A program made the translations under genes and the position numbers. The notes under the pieces were generated by a model. It had not been told where the DNA came from and made no database searches. It saw only the letters and a list, made by a program, of their open reading frames with translations. From the NCBI RefSeq assembly GCF_023273895.1, contig NZ_CP096883.1, forward strand, positions 3,968,001-4,032,000: a stretch of DNA of 64,000 nucleotides, in the 5' to 3' direction. The first letter of the stretch is position 1; the number at the start of each line of letters is the position of its first letter. This document shows, piece after piece, positions 45,672 to 54,677 of this stretch. The DNA is from Sphingobacterium sp. PCS056. GTDB lineage: Bacteria > Bacteroidota > Bacteroidia > Sphingobacteriales > Sphingobacteriaceae.

Positions 45672-47681
45672 ATGAAAAAAACAATATTATCCTTAGCCAT
45701 AGGATTTTTAAGTTTACAGCTTACATGGGCACAAGAACAGATCACGATTATTCCCAAGCCACAGGAGGTTGCTTTAAAAACAGGAAAATTTCGTTTCAAT
45801 GCCCAAACAAGTATTTCCTTTCGTCATGCAGTGCCAGCAGATGTCGCTCTATTTGTAACACAATTACGAACCATTACACAATATCCCTTCCCTACTGGGA
45901 ATAAAAAGGAAAATGTGATTATCTTTTCCATCGATAAAAAAGCAGCTATCCAACATCCCGAGGGATATACCATCGTGGCGACGGATGAAAAGATTGAAGT
46001 CACCGCGACAACAGGAAAAGGATTATTTTATGCCACACAATCTTTACGTCAGCTTTTGCCGACAGCGATCGAAGCTCCCGGAAATAGTGTACAGACTGAC
46101 TGGTCTATTCCTGCGGTCGAGATTTCTGATTTTCCACGATACGACTGGAGAGGCTATATGCAAGACGTGAGCCGTACTTTTTATGACGTCGATGTCATTA
46201 AAAAATACCTGGATGTCATGGCGTTGTACAAACTCAACACTTTTCACTGGCATTTATCAGATGATCAAGGATGGCGTATCGAAATCAAAAAATATCCCGA
46301 ATTGACTTCACCAAGAGCCACAGTATTTCATCATACAGAAAATCAACCTGCAGCAAGAAGTGGCTTTTATACGCAGCAACAGATTAAAGAAGTCGTAGCT
46401 TATGCCAAGGCACGAAACATCAGTATCGTACCTGAGATCGACGTACCTGGTCACTCATGGCCAGCCATCTTAGTCTATCCAGAGCTGGGGGTCAATTCGT
46501 ATACCTATCCCAACCATATCTTTCCGTTTGTATCCTCTTGGCATTATTGGGGTGTGCAGTTCACGCCCAATACACTCGATCCAACAAGTGAAAAAGTGTA
46601 CCAGTTTCTAGACCAGGTATTTACTGAAATTGCCGATCTTTTCCCAGGGGAATATATTCACTTTGGAGGTGATGAAGTGCGTCACGAGCTTTGGGACAAA
46701 GAAGAGCATGTCAAGCAATTTATGACTAGAAATCAAATCGCAAATGTACATGAATTACAGAGCTATTTCGTCAAGCGCGTATCTGACATTATCACCAAAA
46801 AAGGTAAAAAGCCCTTAGGCTGGAATGATATATTAAGTGATGCCAAAAACTTACCGAAGTCTACTGCCATCATGAGCTGGATAGGTGCTTCGGCCATAAA
46901 AGAAGCCACAAGCCAAGGCTTTAAAGCCGTAGCAACACCATCATCACATCTCTACTTTGATATTACACAAGCCGACCGCAATGATGGTACCATGAGTGAT
47001 CTGGGCTACCCGCAGATTAATTCTTTACAGAAAGTGTATGAATATGACCCCTCAGCAGATCTTACGCCGGAAGAGGAAAAATTGGTCTTAGGCGTACAGG
47101 CCAATCAATGGACGGCTTTGACCCAAGAACTCAAAGAAATGAACGTGCACAATTTCCCAAGACTATTAGCTCTGTCCGAAATCGCATGGTCATCTCCCAA
47201 AAACAAAGACTTTAAAACCTTTTCGCAACGTCTCGACCACCAGTATCCCCGTTTAGATTCCCTGCGTATCGACTACTACAGACCAGGTGGGTATATTATT
47301 GCACAATGGGATAGTACCGCTATCAAGAGTCAGTACGACACGCTAAGCTACGATGTGACGAAAAAAGTATATGCCAACGGTGCAGTACAAGCAGGTTTCT
47401 TCTATCTGAGTGGAAAAAACTATTTAGAAATAGAACAAGTACAATTATTAGAAAATGGAAAAGTAATTGCGACAGACGATCACCATGCATTAGCGGACAA
47501 ATTTAGAGGAACCAGTAAAATCAAACCCTTCTTTTACAATTTCAATGTTGACGCTTACCAGCCCTCCGCAACCTATACAATCAAAGCAATCGTTAGAGGA
47601 GTCGGCGGGATCGATTCAAAAGGTCATGTTACCTTCAATCTTACTCCTTTCAAAAACTTTGAAAAAACGGAAACACTGTAA
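45672..47681 (+). CDS. GH20 beta-N-acetylhexosaminidase
   Basis: A 669-residue exported enzyme with a signal peptide ending near TWAQ. An N-terminal GH20b domain (about 25-145) is followed by the catalytic TIM-barrel with RGYMQDVSRTFYDVDVIKKYLDVMALYKLNTFHWHLSDDQGWRIEI and the hallmark HFGGDEVRHELW, in which Asp334-Glu335 is the substrate-assisted catalytic pair. The C-terminal part is a beta-sandwich-like appendage. The enzyme removes terminal GlcNAc or GalNAc from glycans. It fits with the sulfatase and GH16 as part of the glycan locus. Confidence 0.96.
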   Translation: MKKTILSLAIGFLSLQLTWAQEQITIIPKPQEVALKTGKFRFNAQTSISFRHAVPADVALFVTQLRTITQYPFPTGNKKENVIIFSIDKKAAIQHPEGYTIVATDEKIEVTATTGKGLFYATQSLRQLLPTAIEAPGNSVQTDWSIPAVEISDFPRYDWRGYMQDVSRTFYDVDVIKKYLDVMALYKLNTFHWHLSDDQGWRIEIKKYPELTSPRATVFHHTENQPAARSGFYTQQQIKEVVAYAKARNISIVPEIDVPGHSWPAILVYPELGVNSYTYPNHIFPFVSSWHYWGVQFTPNTLDPTSEKVYQFLDQVFTEIADLFPGEYIHFGGDEVRHELWDKEEHVKQFMTRNQIANVHELQSYFVKRVSDIITKKGKKPLGWNDILSDAKNLPKSTAIMSWIGASAIKEATSQGFKAVATPSSHLYFDITQADRNDGTMSDLGYPQINSLQKVYEYDPSADLTPEEEKLVLGVQANQWTALTQELKEMNVHNFPRLLALSEIAWSSPKNKDFKTFSQRLDHQYPRLDSLRIDYYRPGGYIIAQWDSTAIKSQYDTLSYDVTKKVYANGAVQAGFFYLSGKNYLEIEQVQLLENGKVIATDDHHALADKFRGTSKIKPFFYNFNVDAYQPSATYTIKAIVRGVGGIDSKGHVTFNLTPFKNFEKTETL

Positions 47682-47711
47682 AAAGTATATAGCCAAGTAA
47701 TGATTGCTTTC

Positions 47712-47754
47712 ATCCTAAAAAAGGACTAATTATCATTTAGTCCTTTTTTAGGAT
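47712..47754 (+). terminator. strong intrinsic terminator after GH20
   Basis: A 17-bp perfect stem ATCCTAAAAAAGGACTA with its complement and a 9-base loop. It is the longest perfect stem seen in the window. It separates the GH16-SusCD-GH20 unit from the region with the fucosidase relic. Confidence 0.88.
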
Positions 47755-47922
47755 AGGCATTCCGCTTTTCATCAGACAGCGTATCCCCTAAGCATATCAT
47801 TTTTAAAGATGATTTTATGTACAAATTACATAACAGCTAGAGGCTCTATTCCATCTGAAGAGAACATCCACCCTATTAAAAAATAAGCTTCTCATAGGAG
47901 ACTACATTAAAAAGTACATCAT

Positions 47923-47952
47923 AATTGAACCTCGATATTGCGAGGTTCAATT
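47923..47952. terminator. hairpin before the GH29 relic
   Basis: A 12-bp perfect stem AATTGAACCTCG with complement and loop ATATTG, followed by a T-rich TAATTTGTT. No gene ends between 47755 and here, so it may be the terminator of a gene lost by deletion. Confidence 0.55.
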
Positions 47953-47960
47953 AATTTGTT

Positions 47961-48296
47961 ATGTATTACAAAAAAATACAACTAAATTCGTTTCTTACCA
48001 ATATTCCTAATATTAAACCGATGCAATTGGATGTCGAGCAATGGGTGATCAAGCCAAAAGAAGCAGGAGCAAAATTTACCAGCATAACCGCAACCCATGA
48101 AACCGGATGTGCACTCTATCTAGGATGGACAAAAAGCAAACAAGCTCTCGTTGGCGACTTTATGATTGCTTGTCGAAAGCATAATAGTAGACCCGGTGTA
48201 AACTTAGGTATAAGATGGATTACATATCTTGGCATTCAAGATTTTAAAGCCATAGGTACAAAAATAATTAATTTCAATGCTTATGACACTATTTAA
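47961..48296 (+). pseudogene. GH29 alpha-L-fucosidase relic
   Basis: A 111-codon frame. It carries the internal GH29 stretch LDVEQWVIKPKEAGAKFTSITATHETGCALYL (family pattern W..AAK.AGAKY...T.KH.DGF.L), then LVGDFMIACRKH and GVNLGIRWITYLGIQDFKAIGT. This matches about residues 90-170 of a GH29 enzyme, which is normally about 450 residues or more. The active-site segments further along are missing, and the frame runs into the sulfatase start. The GH29 KH.DG histidine-aspartate-glycine stretch is altered (THETGC). I read it as a decayed fucosidase gene, not a working protein. Confidence 0.7.
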
Positions 48297-49830
48297 AAAT
48301 AAATCAACACTCTTCATGCTCCTGATGGCGTGTACACAACTGGGATGGGCCCAACAGCAAGATCAGCCTAATATTGTGGTATTTTTTGTCGATGATCTCG
48401 GATGGCAAGACACATCCGAACCCTTCTATAAAGAGAAGACTTCGATCAATAAACGATTTCATACTCCACACATTGAAGCTCTGGCCCGAGATGCAGTCAA
48501 ATTTACGGACGCTTATGCTACCCCGGTCTGTACCCCATCACGTGTTAGTTTTTTGACGGGCCTCAATGCCGCACATCATAAAGTGACCAACTGGACAAAT
48601 CCCAAGGCAAATACACCGACGGACAATTCCGATGAGCTATTGACACCTCCAGATTGGAATATCAATGGACTCAGCCCAATTACCAACGTACCAAAAACCA
48701 TTCATGCAACCCCTTTTCCCAGCATATTAAAAGATCATGGCTATCATACCATCCATATCGGAAAAGCGCACTGGGGATCTGCTGGCACACCAGGAGCAAG
48801 TCCGCTCAATCTCGGTTTTATGGTCAATGTCGCGGGGCATGCTGCAGGGCATCCTCAGAACTATTATGGTGAAAAAAATTATGGAAATATATCCGGTAAA
48901 GCAAGCTATCAAGCAGTACCAGACCTAATGGAATATCATGGCACAGCGACATTTCTAACCGAAGCATTGACTCAAGAGGCACTAAAAGCGATCAAGGAAC
49001 CGATCAAACGCAAAGAACCATTTTTCCTTCATTTCTCCAATTATGCCGTCCATGTCCCTATACAGCCAGATCCACGCTTTGTCCAAAAATATTTAGAAAT
49101 GGGCTTAGACTCGACAGAAGCGGCCTACTCCTCGCTGGTCGAAGGCTATGATAAAAGTATGGGCGATATTGTACAGTTCCTAAAAGACCAGGGAGTTTAT
49201 GACCAGACCATCATTGTCTTTATCAGTGACAATGGCGGATTGAGTTTACAGCCGATGCGCACAGGATCTAACCATACGCAAAACCTTCCCTTAAAAGCCG
49301 GCAAAGGTTCACTGTATGAAGGTGGTATACGTGTACCCCTACTGATAAAAAATATCGGACAACATCAGCCAAAGGTCAATCATACTCCAGTAATCATTGA
49401 AGACCTTTTTCCAACGATTTTAGACCTCGCAAAAATAAAGCAGTACGACCTCATTCAACAAAAATTGGATGGACAGAGTTTAGTGGGATTACTAAGTGAT
49501 CGTCATGAAAATGAACATTGGGAAAATAGATCCCTTATTTGGAATATCCCTAATAAGTGGACCGTCCCCGATGGACCTGGCATCAATTTCTTTTCTGCTA
49601 TCCGTCAGGGAGATTACAAACTGCTTTACGATATGAAGAACGGTAAACTGGAACTGTATAATCTGCGCGATGACATAGGCGAGAAAAATAATCTAGCATC
49701 AAAGATGAAACGCAAAACAAAAGATCTTAGCACATTGCTATCGGAACAATTAAAAATTTGGAACGCACAATTGCCGACTTATAAAAGCAATAATGCTCCG
49801 GTACTGTATCCTGATCAGATCAAGCTTTAA
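48277..49830 (+). CDS. Cys-type sulfatase (S1 family)
   Basis: A 517-residue exported sulfatase, with an alternative ATG two codons in. The signal peptide ends near GWAQ, followed by NIVVFFVDDLGWQD (metal-binding Asp-Asp). The signature VCTPSRVSFLTG has Cys85, which must be converted to formylglycine by a maturase before the enzyme is active. Further S1 features are HIGKAHWG, FISDNGG and the C-terminal DYKLLYDMKNGKLELYNLRDDIGEKNNL. It hydrolyses sulfate esters on glycans, and the linkage cannot be read from sequence. No maturase gene is in the window. It overlaps the end of the fucosidase relic. Confidence 0.94.
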   Translation: MLMTLFKNKSTLFMLLMACTQLGWAQQQDQPNIVVFFVDDLGWQDTSEPFYKEKTSINKRFHTPHIEALARDAVKFTDAYATPVCTPSRVSFLTGLNAAHHKVTNWTNPKANTPTDNSDELLTPPDWNINGLSPITNVPKTIHATPFPSILKDHGYHTIHIGKAHWGSAGTPGASPLNLGFMVNVAGHAAGHPQNYYGEKNYGNISGKASYQAVPDLMEYHGTATFLTEALTQEALKAIKEPIKRKEPFFLHFSNYAVHVPIQPDPRFVQKYLEMGLDSTEAAYSSLVEGYDKSMGDIVQFLKDQGVYDQTIIVFISDNGGLSLQPMRTGSNHTQNLPLKAGKGSLYEGGIRVPLLIKNIGQHQPKVNHTPVIIEDLFPTILDLAKIKQYDLIQQKLDGQSLVGLLSDRHENEHWENRSLIWNIPNKWTVPDGPGINFFSAIRQGDYKLLYDMKNGKLELYNLRDDIGEKNNLASKMKRKTKDLSTLLSEQLKIWNAQLPTYKSNNAPVLYPDQIKL

Positions 49831-49855
49831 ATTTTAAATCCCCTTCAATACGAGC

Positions 49856-49899
49856 AATCCCACCATGGAGTTTATCTAAACAGACCTGGTGGGATTATT
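49856..49899 (+). terminator. terminator-like hairpin after the sulfatase
   Basis: A 10-bp perfect stem AATCCCACCA with complement and a 21-base loop. The T-run is weak (ATTATTA), so termination may be partial. Confidence 0.5.
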
Positions 49900-50018
49900 A
49901 CAAAAACCAGGTGCGGAATCCAACCATTGAACTGATCGGCCATTTGATTAAGACGCTTAGTGACAAAACAGGAGACAATAGATTAGGTATAGAAATTACA
50001 AAAAATAAAAAACATCGT

Positions 50019-50026
50019 TACCTTTG
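50019..50026 (+). promoter_or_regulatory. candidate -7 box TACCTTTG for the FUSC gene
   Basis: An exact TAnnTTTG match. It overlaps an in-frame TTG at 50024, which argues that the coding start is the ATG at 50042 or 50087. Confidence 0.5.
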
Positions 50027-50041
50027 TTTGGTCCGATTAGA

Positions 50042-51142
50042 ATGACAGGCTCATTTCGACGTCAGATCAGATCAAAAAAAGAACAAATGGACTCGTTTTT
50101 TAAATTTAATAAGACCAACAGACAGTGGCACCTCCCTATAGTTGCAGGACTAAGTGTAGGTATCCCCATGATTCTGGGTTGGTACATGGACAATATAGAA
50201 GCTGGAAAGCTCGGATCGTTAGCCGGATTATCAATATTATACATCCAATCCGACAAACTCATCGAACGTATGATCCTCCTGATGACCTGCTGTTTTGGTC
50301 TCATGTTATCTTTTACCGTTGGATTGCTTTTTTCCTTTAGCCCCATTCTTGCCCCCATCGCATTGGGCCTTTTTTCTTTTGGCGTACATTACTCCCTGCA
50401 CAAGCTCCAGTTGACCCGACCACCCGGCAATTTCTTTTTTATCATGCTGGCCTCTACTGCGATCTGTTCCCCTTTTCAGCCCGAACATATAGCCGAAAAA
50501 ATCGGTTATGTCGCTATGGGCACCATCTTAACCTGCGGTATCGGTTTAATATACAGCCTACTGACCCTAAAAAAGAGCAATCAACCCGAAAGCATGATCC
50601 ACCGTAAATCGAGCTATACCAACATCGTCGAATCCATTATCTTTGGACTCATCATGACCCTATCTCTAGCAGTAGCTTTATCGTTGGATATTGAAAAACC
50701 TTATTGGATCCCTATTTCCTGTTTAGCCGTTATGCAGGGCAGCAGTTCAAAACACGTTTGGCTAAGAGCGACACAGCGTATCACTGGAACATTAATAGGA
50801 CTTGGCATCACCTGGTTGATTGCATCTGGCAATCCAACACCGCTGATCATGGTGATCAGCATTACCCTTCTACAAGTCGTCGTGGAGTTTTTAGTCGTAC
50901 GCAACTACGCAATAGCCGTTGTCTTCATCACCATTCTCACTATTTTCCTATCCGAGTCCGGCAAGCAATTGACACAAGATACCAACCAGATCTTCTTTGC
51001 TCGTATGATCGATATTTTTATCGGCAGCATGATCGGAATGATCGGTGGATGGATTTTATTTAATGCAAAATTACATGATCATACCACCCAACAATTAAGA
51101 AAAGCTAAGATATTAATGAAAAAGAATAGCCGAAGTAACTGA
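50042..51142 (+). CDS. FUSC-family inner-membrane protein (putative exporter)
   Basis: About 366 residues from the ATG at 50042. A further ATG at 50087 (MDSFFKFNK) is possible. It has some ten hydrophobic helices in two blocks (residues about 30-180 and 200-350): YMDNIEAGKLGSLAGLSILY, PPGNFFFIMLASTAICSP, PYWIPISCLAVMQGSSSKHVWLRATQRITGTLIGLGI and FARMIDIFIGSMIGMIGGW. The RxxxRxxGTxxG pattern is typical of FUSC/aromatic-acid-exporter-like proteins. Substrate is unknown. It carries its own promoter candidate, so it may not belong functionally to the glycan locus. Confidence 0.88.
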   Translation: MTGSFRRQIRSKKEQMDSFFKFNKTNRQWHLPIVAGLSVGIPMILGWYMDNIEAGKLGSLAGLSILYIQSDKLIERMILLMTCCFGLMLSFTVGLLFSFSPILAPIALGLFSFGVHYSLHKLQLTRPPGNFFFIMLASTAICSPFQPEHIAEKIGYVAMGTILTCGIGLIYSLLTLKKSNQPESMIHRKSSYTNIVESIIFGLIMTLSLAVALSLDIEKPYWIPISCLAVMQGSSSKHVWLRATQRITGTLIGLGITWLIASGNPTPLIMVISITLLQVVVEFLVVRNYAIAVVFITILTIFLSESGKQLTQDTNQIFFARMIDIFIGSMIGMIGGWILFNAKLHDHTTQQLRKAKILMKKNSRSN

Positions 51143-51196
51143 CAAAAAAGCTAGTTCAATTTAAAAACAGTAGCGATCATCCATTACTACCATAAA

Positions 51197-51228
51197 ATAA
51201 AGGGTCTAATGAAATTTAGACCCTTTAT
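51197..51228. terminator. bidirectional terminator between FUSC and TlpA genes
   Basis: A 13-bp perfect stem ATAAAGGGTCTAA with complement and a 6-base loop, between convergent genes. A/T-rich ends suit both directions. Confidence 0.8.
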
Positions 51229-51235
51229 ACCGTGA

Positions 51236-52378
51236 TCAATCGCCAAACACTTGGGCTAATTCGGTATGTAAGTGTTCACCTTTAAGATTAATGGCAATAA
51301 TATTTCCTTGCGGATCCACCAGATAATTCTGTGGCACAGCCCGTACCCCATACAATACTGCGGCTTCATTAGACCATCCTTTTAGATCAGCCACATGGAT
51401 CCAGGGCATCCCGTCATCTTCTATAGCTTTTAGCCAAGCTCCCTTCCCCTTCGTATCATCCAGTGAAACAGCCAGTACCTCCAGGCCTTTACTATTATAT
51501 TTATGATAGGCTTTCACCAAATTCGGATTTTCAGCTCGACATGGACTGCACCAGCTCGCCCAAAAATCGATCAACACATATTTCCCTTTAAAATCAGAAA
51601 CTTTAACCATTTTACCTTTGGTATCCGGTTGTGAAAAATCGGGAGCTTTACTTCCTATTTTTATGCTTCGCTCCGCTAAAAAGCGTGCTTCCAATTGGCG
51701 CGCGGTCGTGAGCTGGCGTACTTCTTTCGATAGTTTTAAAAAAATAGGTTCGATTTCACTAAGCTTTCGTTTATTGGATGCATCTATCAGCGCATCAATG
51801 GAAAATATAGAATTGGGATTATTTTCTGCATAAATTAATTCTTTTACGCGACGAGCCTCAAACCTGGCCTCAAATTTTTCATGAATCGCTTGATATTGTT
51901 CATTCGCATCAGGAGCATCTTGTTTAACTGCTGCAAATGCTTTATTGCCTGCATCAATGATATCCATGAAACCTCCACCTATTTCTTTTAGATATGCGGT
52001 ATATGCATCATGCATGGGTGACCCTTTAATGGTTGCTGTACGCAAGGAGTCTTTAATCGTGAAATTATAGTTCTCATTGCCCAGATAAAAGTATAAACGA
52101 TCGCCTACATTTTGTGACATCAGTTTGCCTTTACCTTCTTGATCCAGCACCATTCTGGAATAGGTAGGTTCATCAACAGTACCTGTTAAACGGAATGTTC
52201 CATTTACAATCTGGACAGAGTCTGACACCGGAAATCCATTTTTAGTATAGTCCAGGTAGATCATCTTACCGTTAAACATTTTAGGAGCTGTACCTTTCAT
52301 CTGAAAAGCAGCTTCTTGAGCAAACAACATCGTTGGCGCTGCGGCCAATATAATTGTAGCAATTTTTAAAATTTTCAT
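51236..52378 (-). CDS. TlpA-like thioredoxin-fold lipo/periplasmic protein with DUF4369
   Basis: A 380-residue exported protein with a signal peptide ending near LFAQ. An N-terminal DUF4369-like beta domain (FQMKGTAPKMFNGKMIYLDY...FRLTGTVDEP) is followed by a helical linker and a thioredoxin/AhpC-TSA domain from about 245. The redox motif is WASWCSPCRAENPNL, followed by GVRAVPQNYLVDPQGNIIA with the cis-Pro. Proteins of this type reduce disulfides in the periplasm and frequently close FecR-SusCD operons in Bacteroidota. Last gene of the operon starting with the sigma factor at 61489. Confidence 0.92.
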   Translation of the reverse strand: MKILKIATIILAAAPTMLFAQEAAFQMKGTAPKMFNGKMIYLDYTKNGFPVSDSVQIVNGTFRLTGTVDEPTYSRMVLDQEGKGKLMSQNVGDRLYFYLGNENYNFTIKDSLRTATIKGSPMHDAYTAYLKEIGGGFMDIIDAGNKAFAAVKQDAPDANEQYQAIHEKFEARFEARRVKELIYAENNPNSIFSIDALIDASNKRKLSEIEPIFLKLSKEVRQLTTARQLEARFLAERSIKIGSKAPDFSQPDTKGKMVKVSDFKGKYVLIDFWASWCSPCRAENPNLVKAYHKYNSKGLEVLAVSLDDTKGKGAWLKAIEDDGMPWIHVADLKGWSNEAAVLYGVRAVPQNYLVDPQGNIIAINLKGEHLHTELAQVFGD

Positions 52379-52405
52379 ATGTATAATTAAGCTATCGTGT
52401 ATTTA

Positions 52406-53857
52406 TTATTTTCTCCAGGTCAGGTCTACCACTTCACCAGGTATTCCATCAATTTTATGGAGGAGCTCGCCATCTTTTCCCACCTGAATATCCAGATAAT
52501 AAAGTGAGCCCCCAGCACCTGCGATTAGTGTATTTTCATCATCATCCAACTTCAATAAACTCACAGATGATGGTAGGTTAACTTTCAATTCCTGTACTTG
52601 TTGGTTAAGTGGATTGTAGCGGAATACCTTATTTTGATAACCGATATAGATATACCCAATACGGCTTGCCACCATTTTAGTATCAGCATTGATCCACTCC
52701 TGATGAAAAAAGAGCTTTTTATGATTTGCTGTGACCAAAAATGGCCCGCTAAAATTAGCCTTAAACTTCAGCTCATAAACTTTTCCTGCATGATCCTTTA
52801 CAAAAGCATAAGTGTCCGTATTATTGACCTGAACCATCTGCAAAAGATCCATCCCCACATCTGCTGGATCAAATATTTCGGTATTCACACTCGTATATTG
52901 TGTTCCAAAATACATGGGTGAACCATACATATTGATCCGTATAAATTGCTTTTTATTCTTTTCAAAACCGATAATGGTAAAATTATTGTCCACCGCTGTT
53001 ATGACAAATTGAGGTGACAACTCATAGTCGCCGTCGGCAAAAGTTCCAAACATACCATACGTTGCAGACTGGTCCCATGTAGTGGTCGCTCCAGCATAAA
53101 ATTTACCATTGATAACACCTAATAATGCTCCTTGCGGATAAGTCTTTAAATTATCGACATCGATACTAGGAGGTGCTAGAAAAAAATTATCATACAGCGT
53201 ACCTGGTTTTAAAATCTCTCGTTTTAGATTATTTACGTCCAATCGAACTCCTCCATTTTTTGAAATAATCCAATAACCTAAAGGCGTATTTCCTGTAAAC
53301 TGATTCTTGACATAGTGGATATGCAACGGATTAGCGGGAAGCACTTCGTTATTAATGATCTCATAAATATTAGCTTGGACGGTATGATCAGGCTTTATAA
53401 AAGAGAGCTTGCTCAGTCCATGATCAACAGACAACACCAACGATCCTCTCGAGAATGCGGTCGTTCCCTGGATATAAAAGTTATAGAAATATTTCATTCC
53501 ATTTACTTTGTTCGTAACCGTAAGTCTTGCTCGATATCGCTTTGCTTCCAAACCAAAAGCGATACGTAGATCTTTACCCTCGTAATGATTAGTCTCAGGT
53601 TTAGTTGCTTCTGGGACATCAATTCGCCAGTTGCACTGTATCGAAGCAGGATCAATTCCAGATATTGTTGGAGTTATGATCAAACTGTCGCCTACCGAAG
53701 CCTCATACAAGTTGTCTAGCCCCGTAATTTGAGGTTCTTCAGGCATTTCTATGGCGTAGTTTCCTTTATCTTTATAGCAGCTGCATAAAGTTGCTATGAT
53801 CATGTAAACAAAAACAGATACGAAGATCTCCTTTTTCATAAAAAATTTTTTACCCAT
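52406..53857 (-). CDS. PKD-like family surface lipoprotein
   Basis: A 483-residue protein with lipobox LCSC (Cys about residue 27; a second ATG at 53839 is possible). It begins with a PKD-like beta-sandwich (YAIEMPEEPQITGLDNLYEASVGDSLIITPTISGIDP), followed by a propeller-like region with repeated G-Y-Y and blade-type strands. Homologues in Bacteroidota operons accompany SusCD pairs as a surface-exposed accessory glycan- or ligand-binding component. It is 27 bases upstream of the TlpA gene and one base from the DUF4843 gene, consistent with one operon. Confidence 0.86.
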   Translation of the reverse strand: MGKKFFMKKEIFVSVFVYMIIATLCSCYKDKGNYAIEMPEEPQITGLDNLYEASVGDSLIITPTISGIDPASIQCNWRIDVPEATKPETNHYEGKDLRIAFGLEAKRYRARLTVTNKVNGMKYFYNFYIQGTTAFSRGSLVLSVDHGLSKLSFIKPDHTVQANIYEIINNEVLPANPLHIHYVKNQFTGNTPLGYWIISKNGGVRLDVNNLKREILKPGTLYDNFFLAPPSIDVDNLKTYPQGALLGVINGKFYAGATTTWDQSATYGMFGTFADGDYELSPQFVITAVDNNFTIIGFEKNKKQFIRINMYGSPMYFGTQYTSVNTEIFDPADVGMDLLQMVQVNNTDTYAFVKDHAGKVYELKFKANFSGPFLVTANHKKLFFHQEWINADTKMVASRIGYIYIGYQNKVFRYNPLNQQVQELKVNLPSSVSLLKLDDDENTLIAGAGGSLYYLDIQVGKDGELLHKIDGIPGEVVDLTWRK

Positions 53858-53858
53858 A

Positions 53859-54665
53859 TTATCTCACCTCCTTTCCTGTTTCATCAATAAAGAAATATTT
53901 TCCAGAACCTGTATTTTTCCTTAGCAATATCGTGCGATTTGGATTATCCACATGATAAAAGAGATAAGTCTGTCCGCCATCATTTGACTCCAATTTATAG
54001 TCCTTTTCCGGATGATCCTTAATCCATTTAAATGGGTCATTTAACATCATCAGCAATAGATTTGCGAAATAAAGATTTTTTGGTGCATCTAGCCCCTGCA
54101 TGGATAATGTCCGCTGCTCCGTAACAAGCAAAAATAACTGATGTTTTACCCTCGAATAATTGTCCAACCACATGGACCACCATTGGGGCTGTTCCAATTG
54201 TGCAGAGAGGATGATCCGGGCACGAATCAGGTCCTTATTTTCAATTCCAAAATCAGGACTTTCTTGGAGTTTGATGATTAAAGACACAGCACGTGTTTCC
54301 AGGTCCTTGACGTTATGAATGATAACAGGTAAAAAAGTTTGTCCCGCTCCTTCCATAAATGGATAGTCCGGCTTCAATTTATCATAATGAATCTCCGCTT
54401 GAGCTGTTGAGGAATCCTTTTCAATATACGCCTGGAAGCTTCGTGATTTCTGGTCTCGATACCCCATCAATTTGACTGGTAGAAAAACCGTATCTACCGC
54501 CTTGGTCATATCGTAGGCAAAGGTATACACGATACTATCCCGATCTGCAGCAGTCAGATCAAAATATATATTTGCCTGACGTTCATAACGCATTAAAGAT
54601 TCTTTTTTACAAGAAAAGAACAGACACATGCCCAAAGACATGATTACATAAGTAGCATATTTCAT
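53859..54665 (-). CDS. DUF4843 lipoprotein
   Basis: 268 residues from the ATG at 54665. An ATG at 54677 directly abuts the SusD stop, but MKYATY gives the better lipoprotein signal. Lipobox FFSC precedes KKESLMRYERQANIYFDL. The DUF4843 pattern continues through DSIVYTFAYDMTKAVDTVFLPVKLMGYRDQKSRSFQAYIEKD. DUF4843 proteins accompany SusD/PKD-like genes as accessory surface lipoproteins with no known activity. Spacing to the neighbours is negligible, so operon membership is clear. Confidence 0.86.
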   Translation of the reverse strand: MKYATYVIMSLGMCLFFSCKKESLMRYERQANIYFDLTAADRDSIVYTFAYDMTKAVDTVFLPVKLMGYRDQKSRSFQAYIEKDSSTAQAEIHYDKLKPDYPFMEGAGQTFLPVIIHNVKDLETRAVSLIIKLQESPDFGIENKDLIRARIILSAQLEQPQWWSMWLDNYSRVKHQLFLLVTEQRTLSMQGLDAPKNLYFANLLLMMLNDPFKWIKDHPEKDYKLESNDGGQTYLFYHVDNPNRTILLRKNTGSGKYFFIDETGKEVR

Positions 54666-54677
54666 GTGGATATACAT

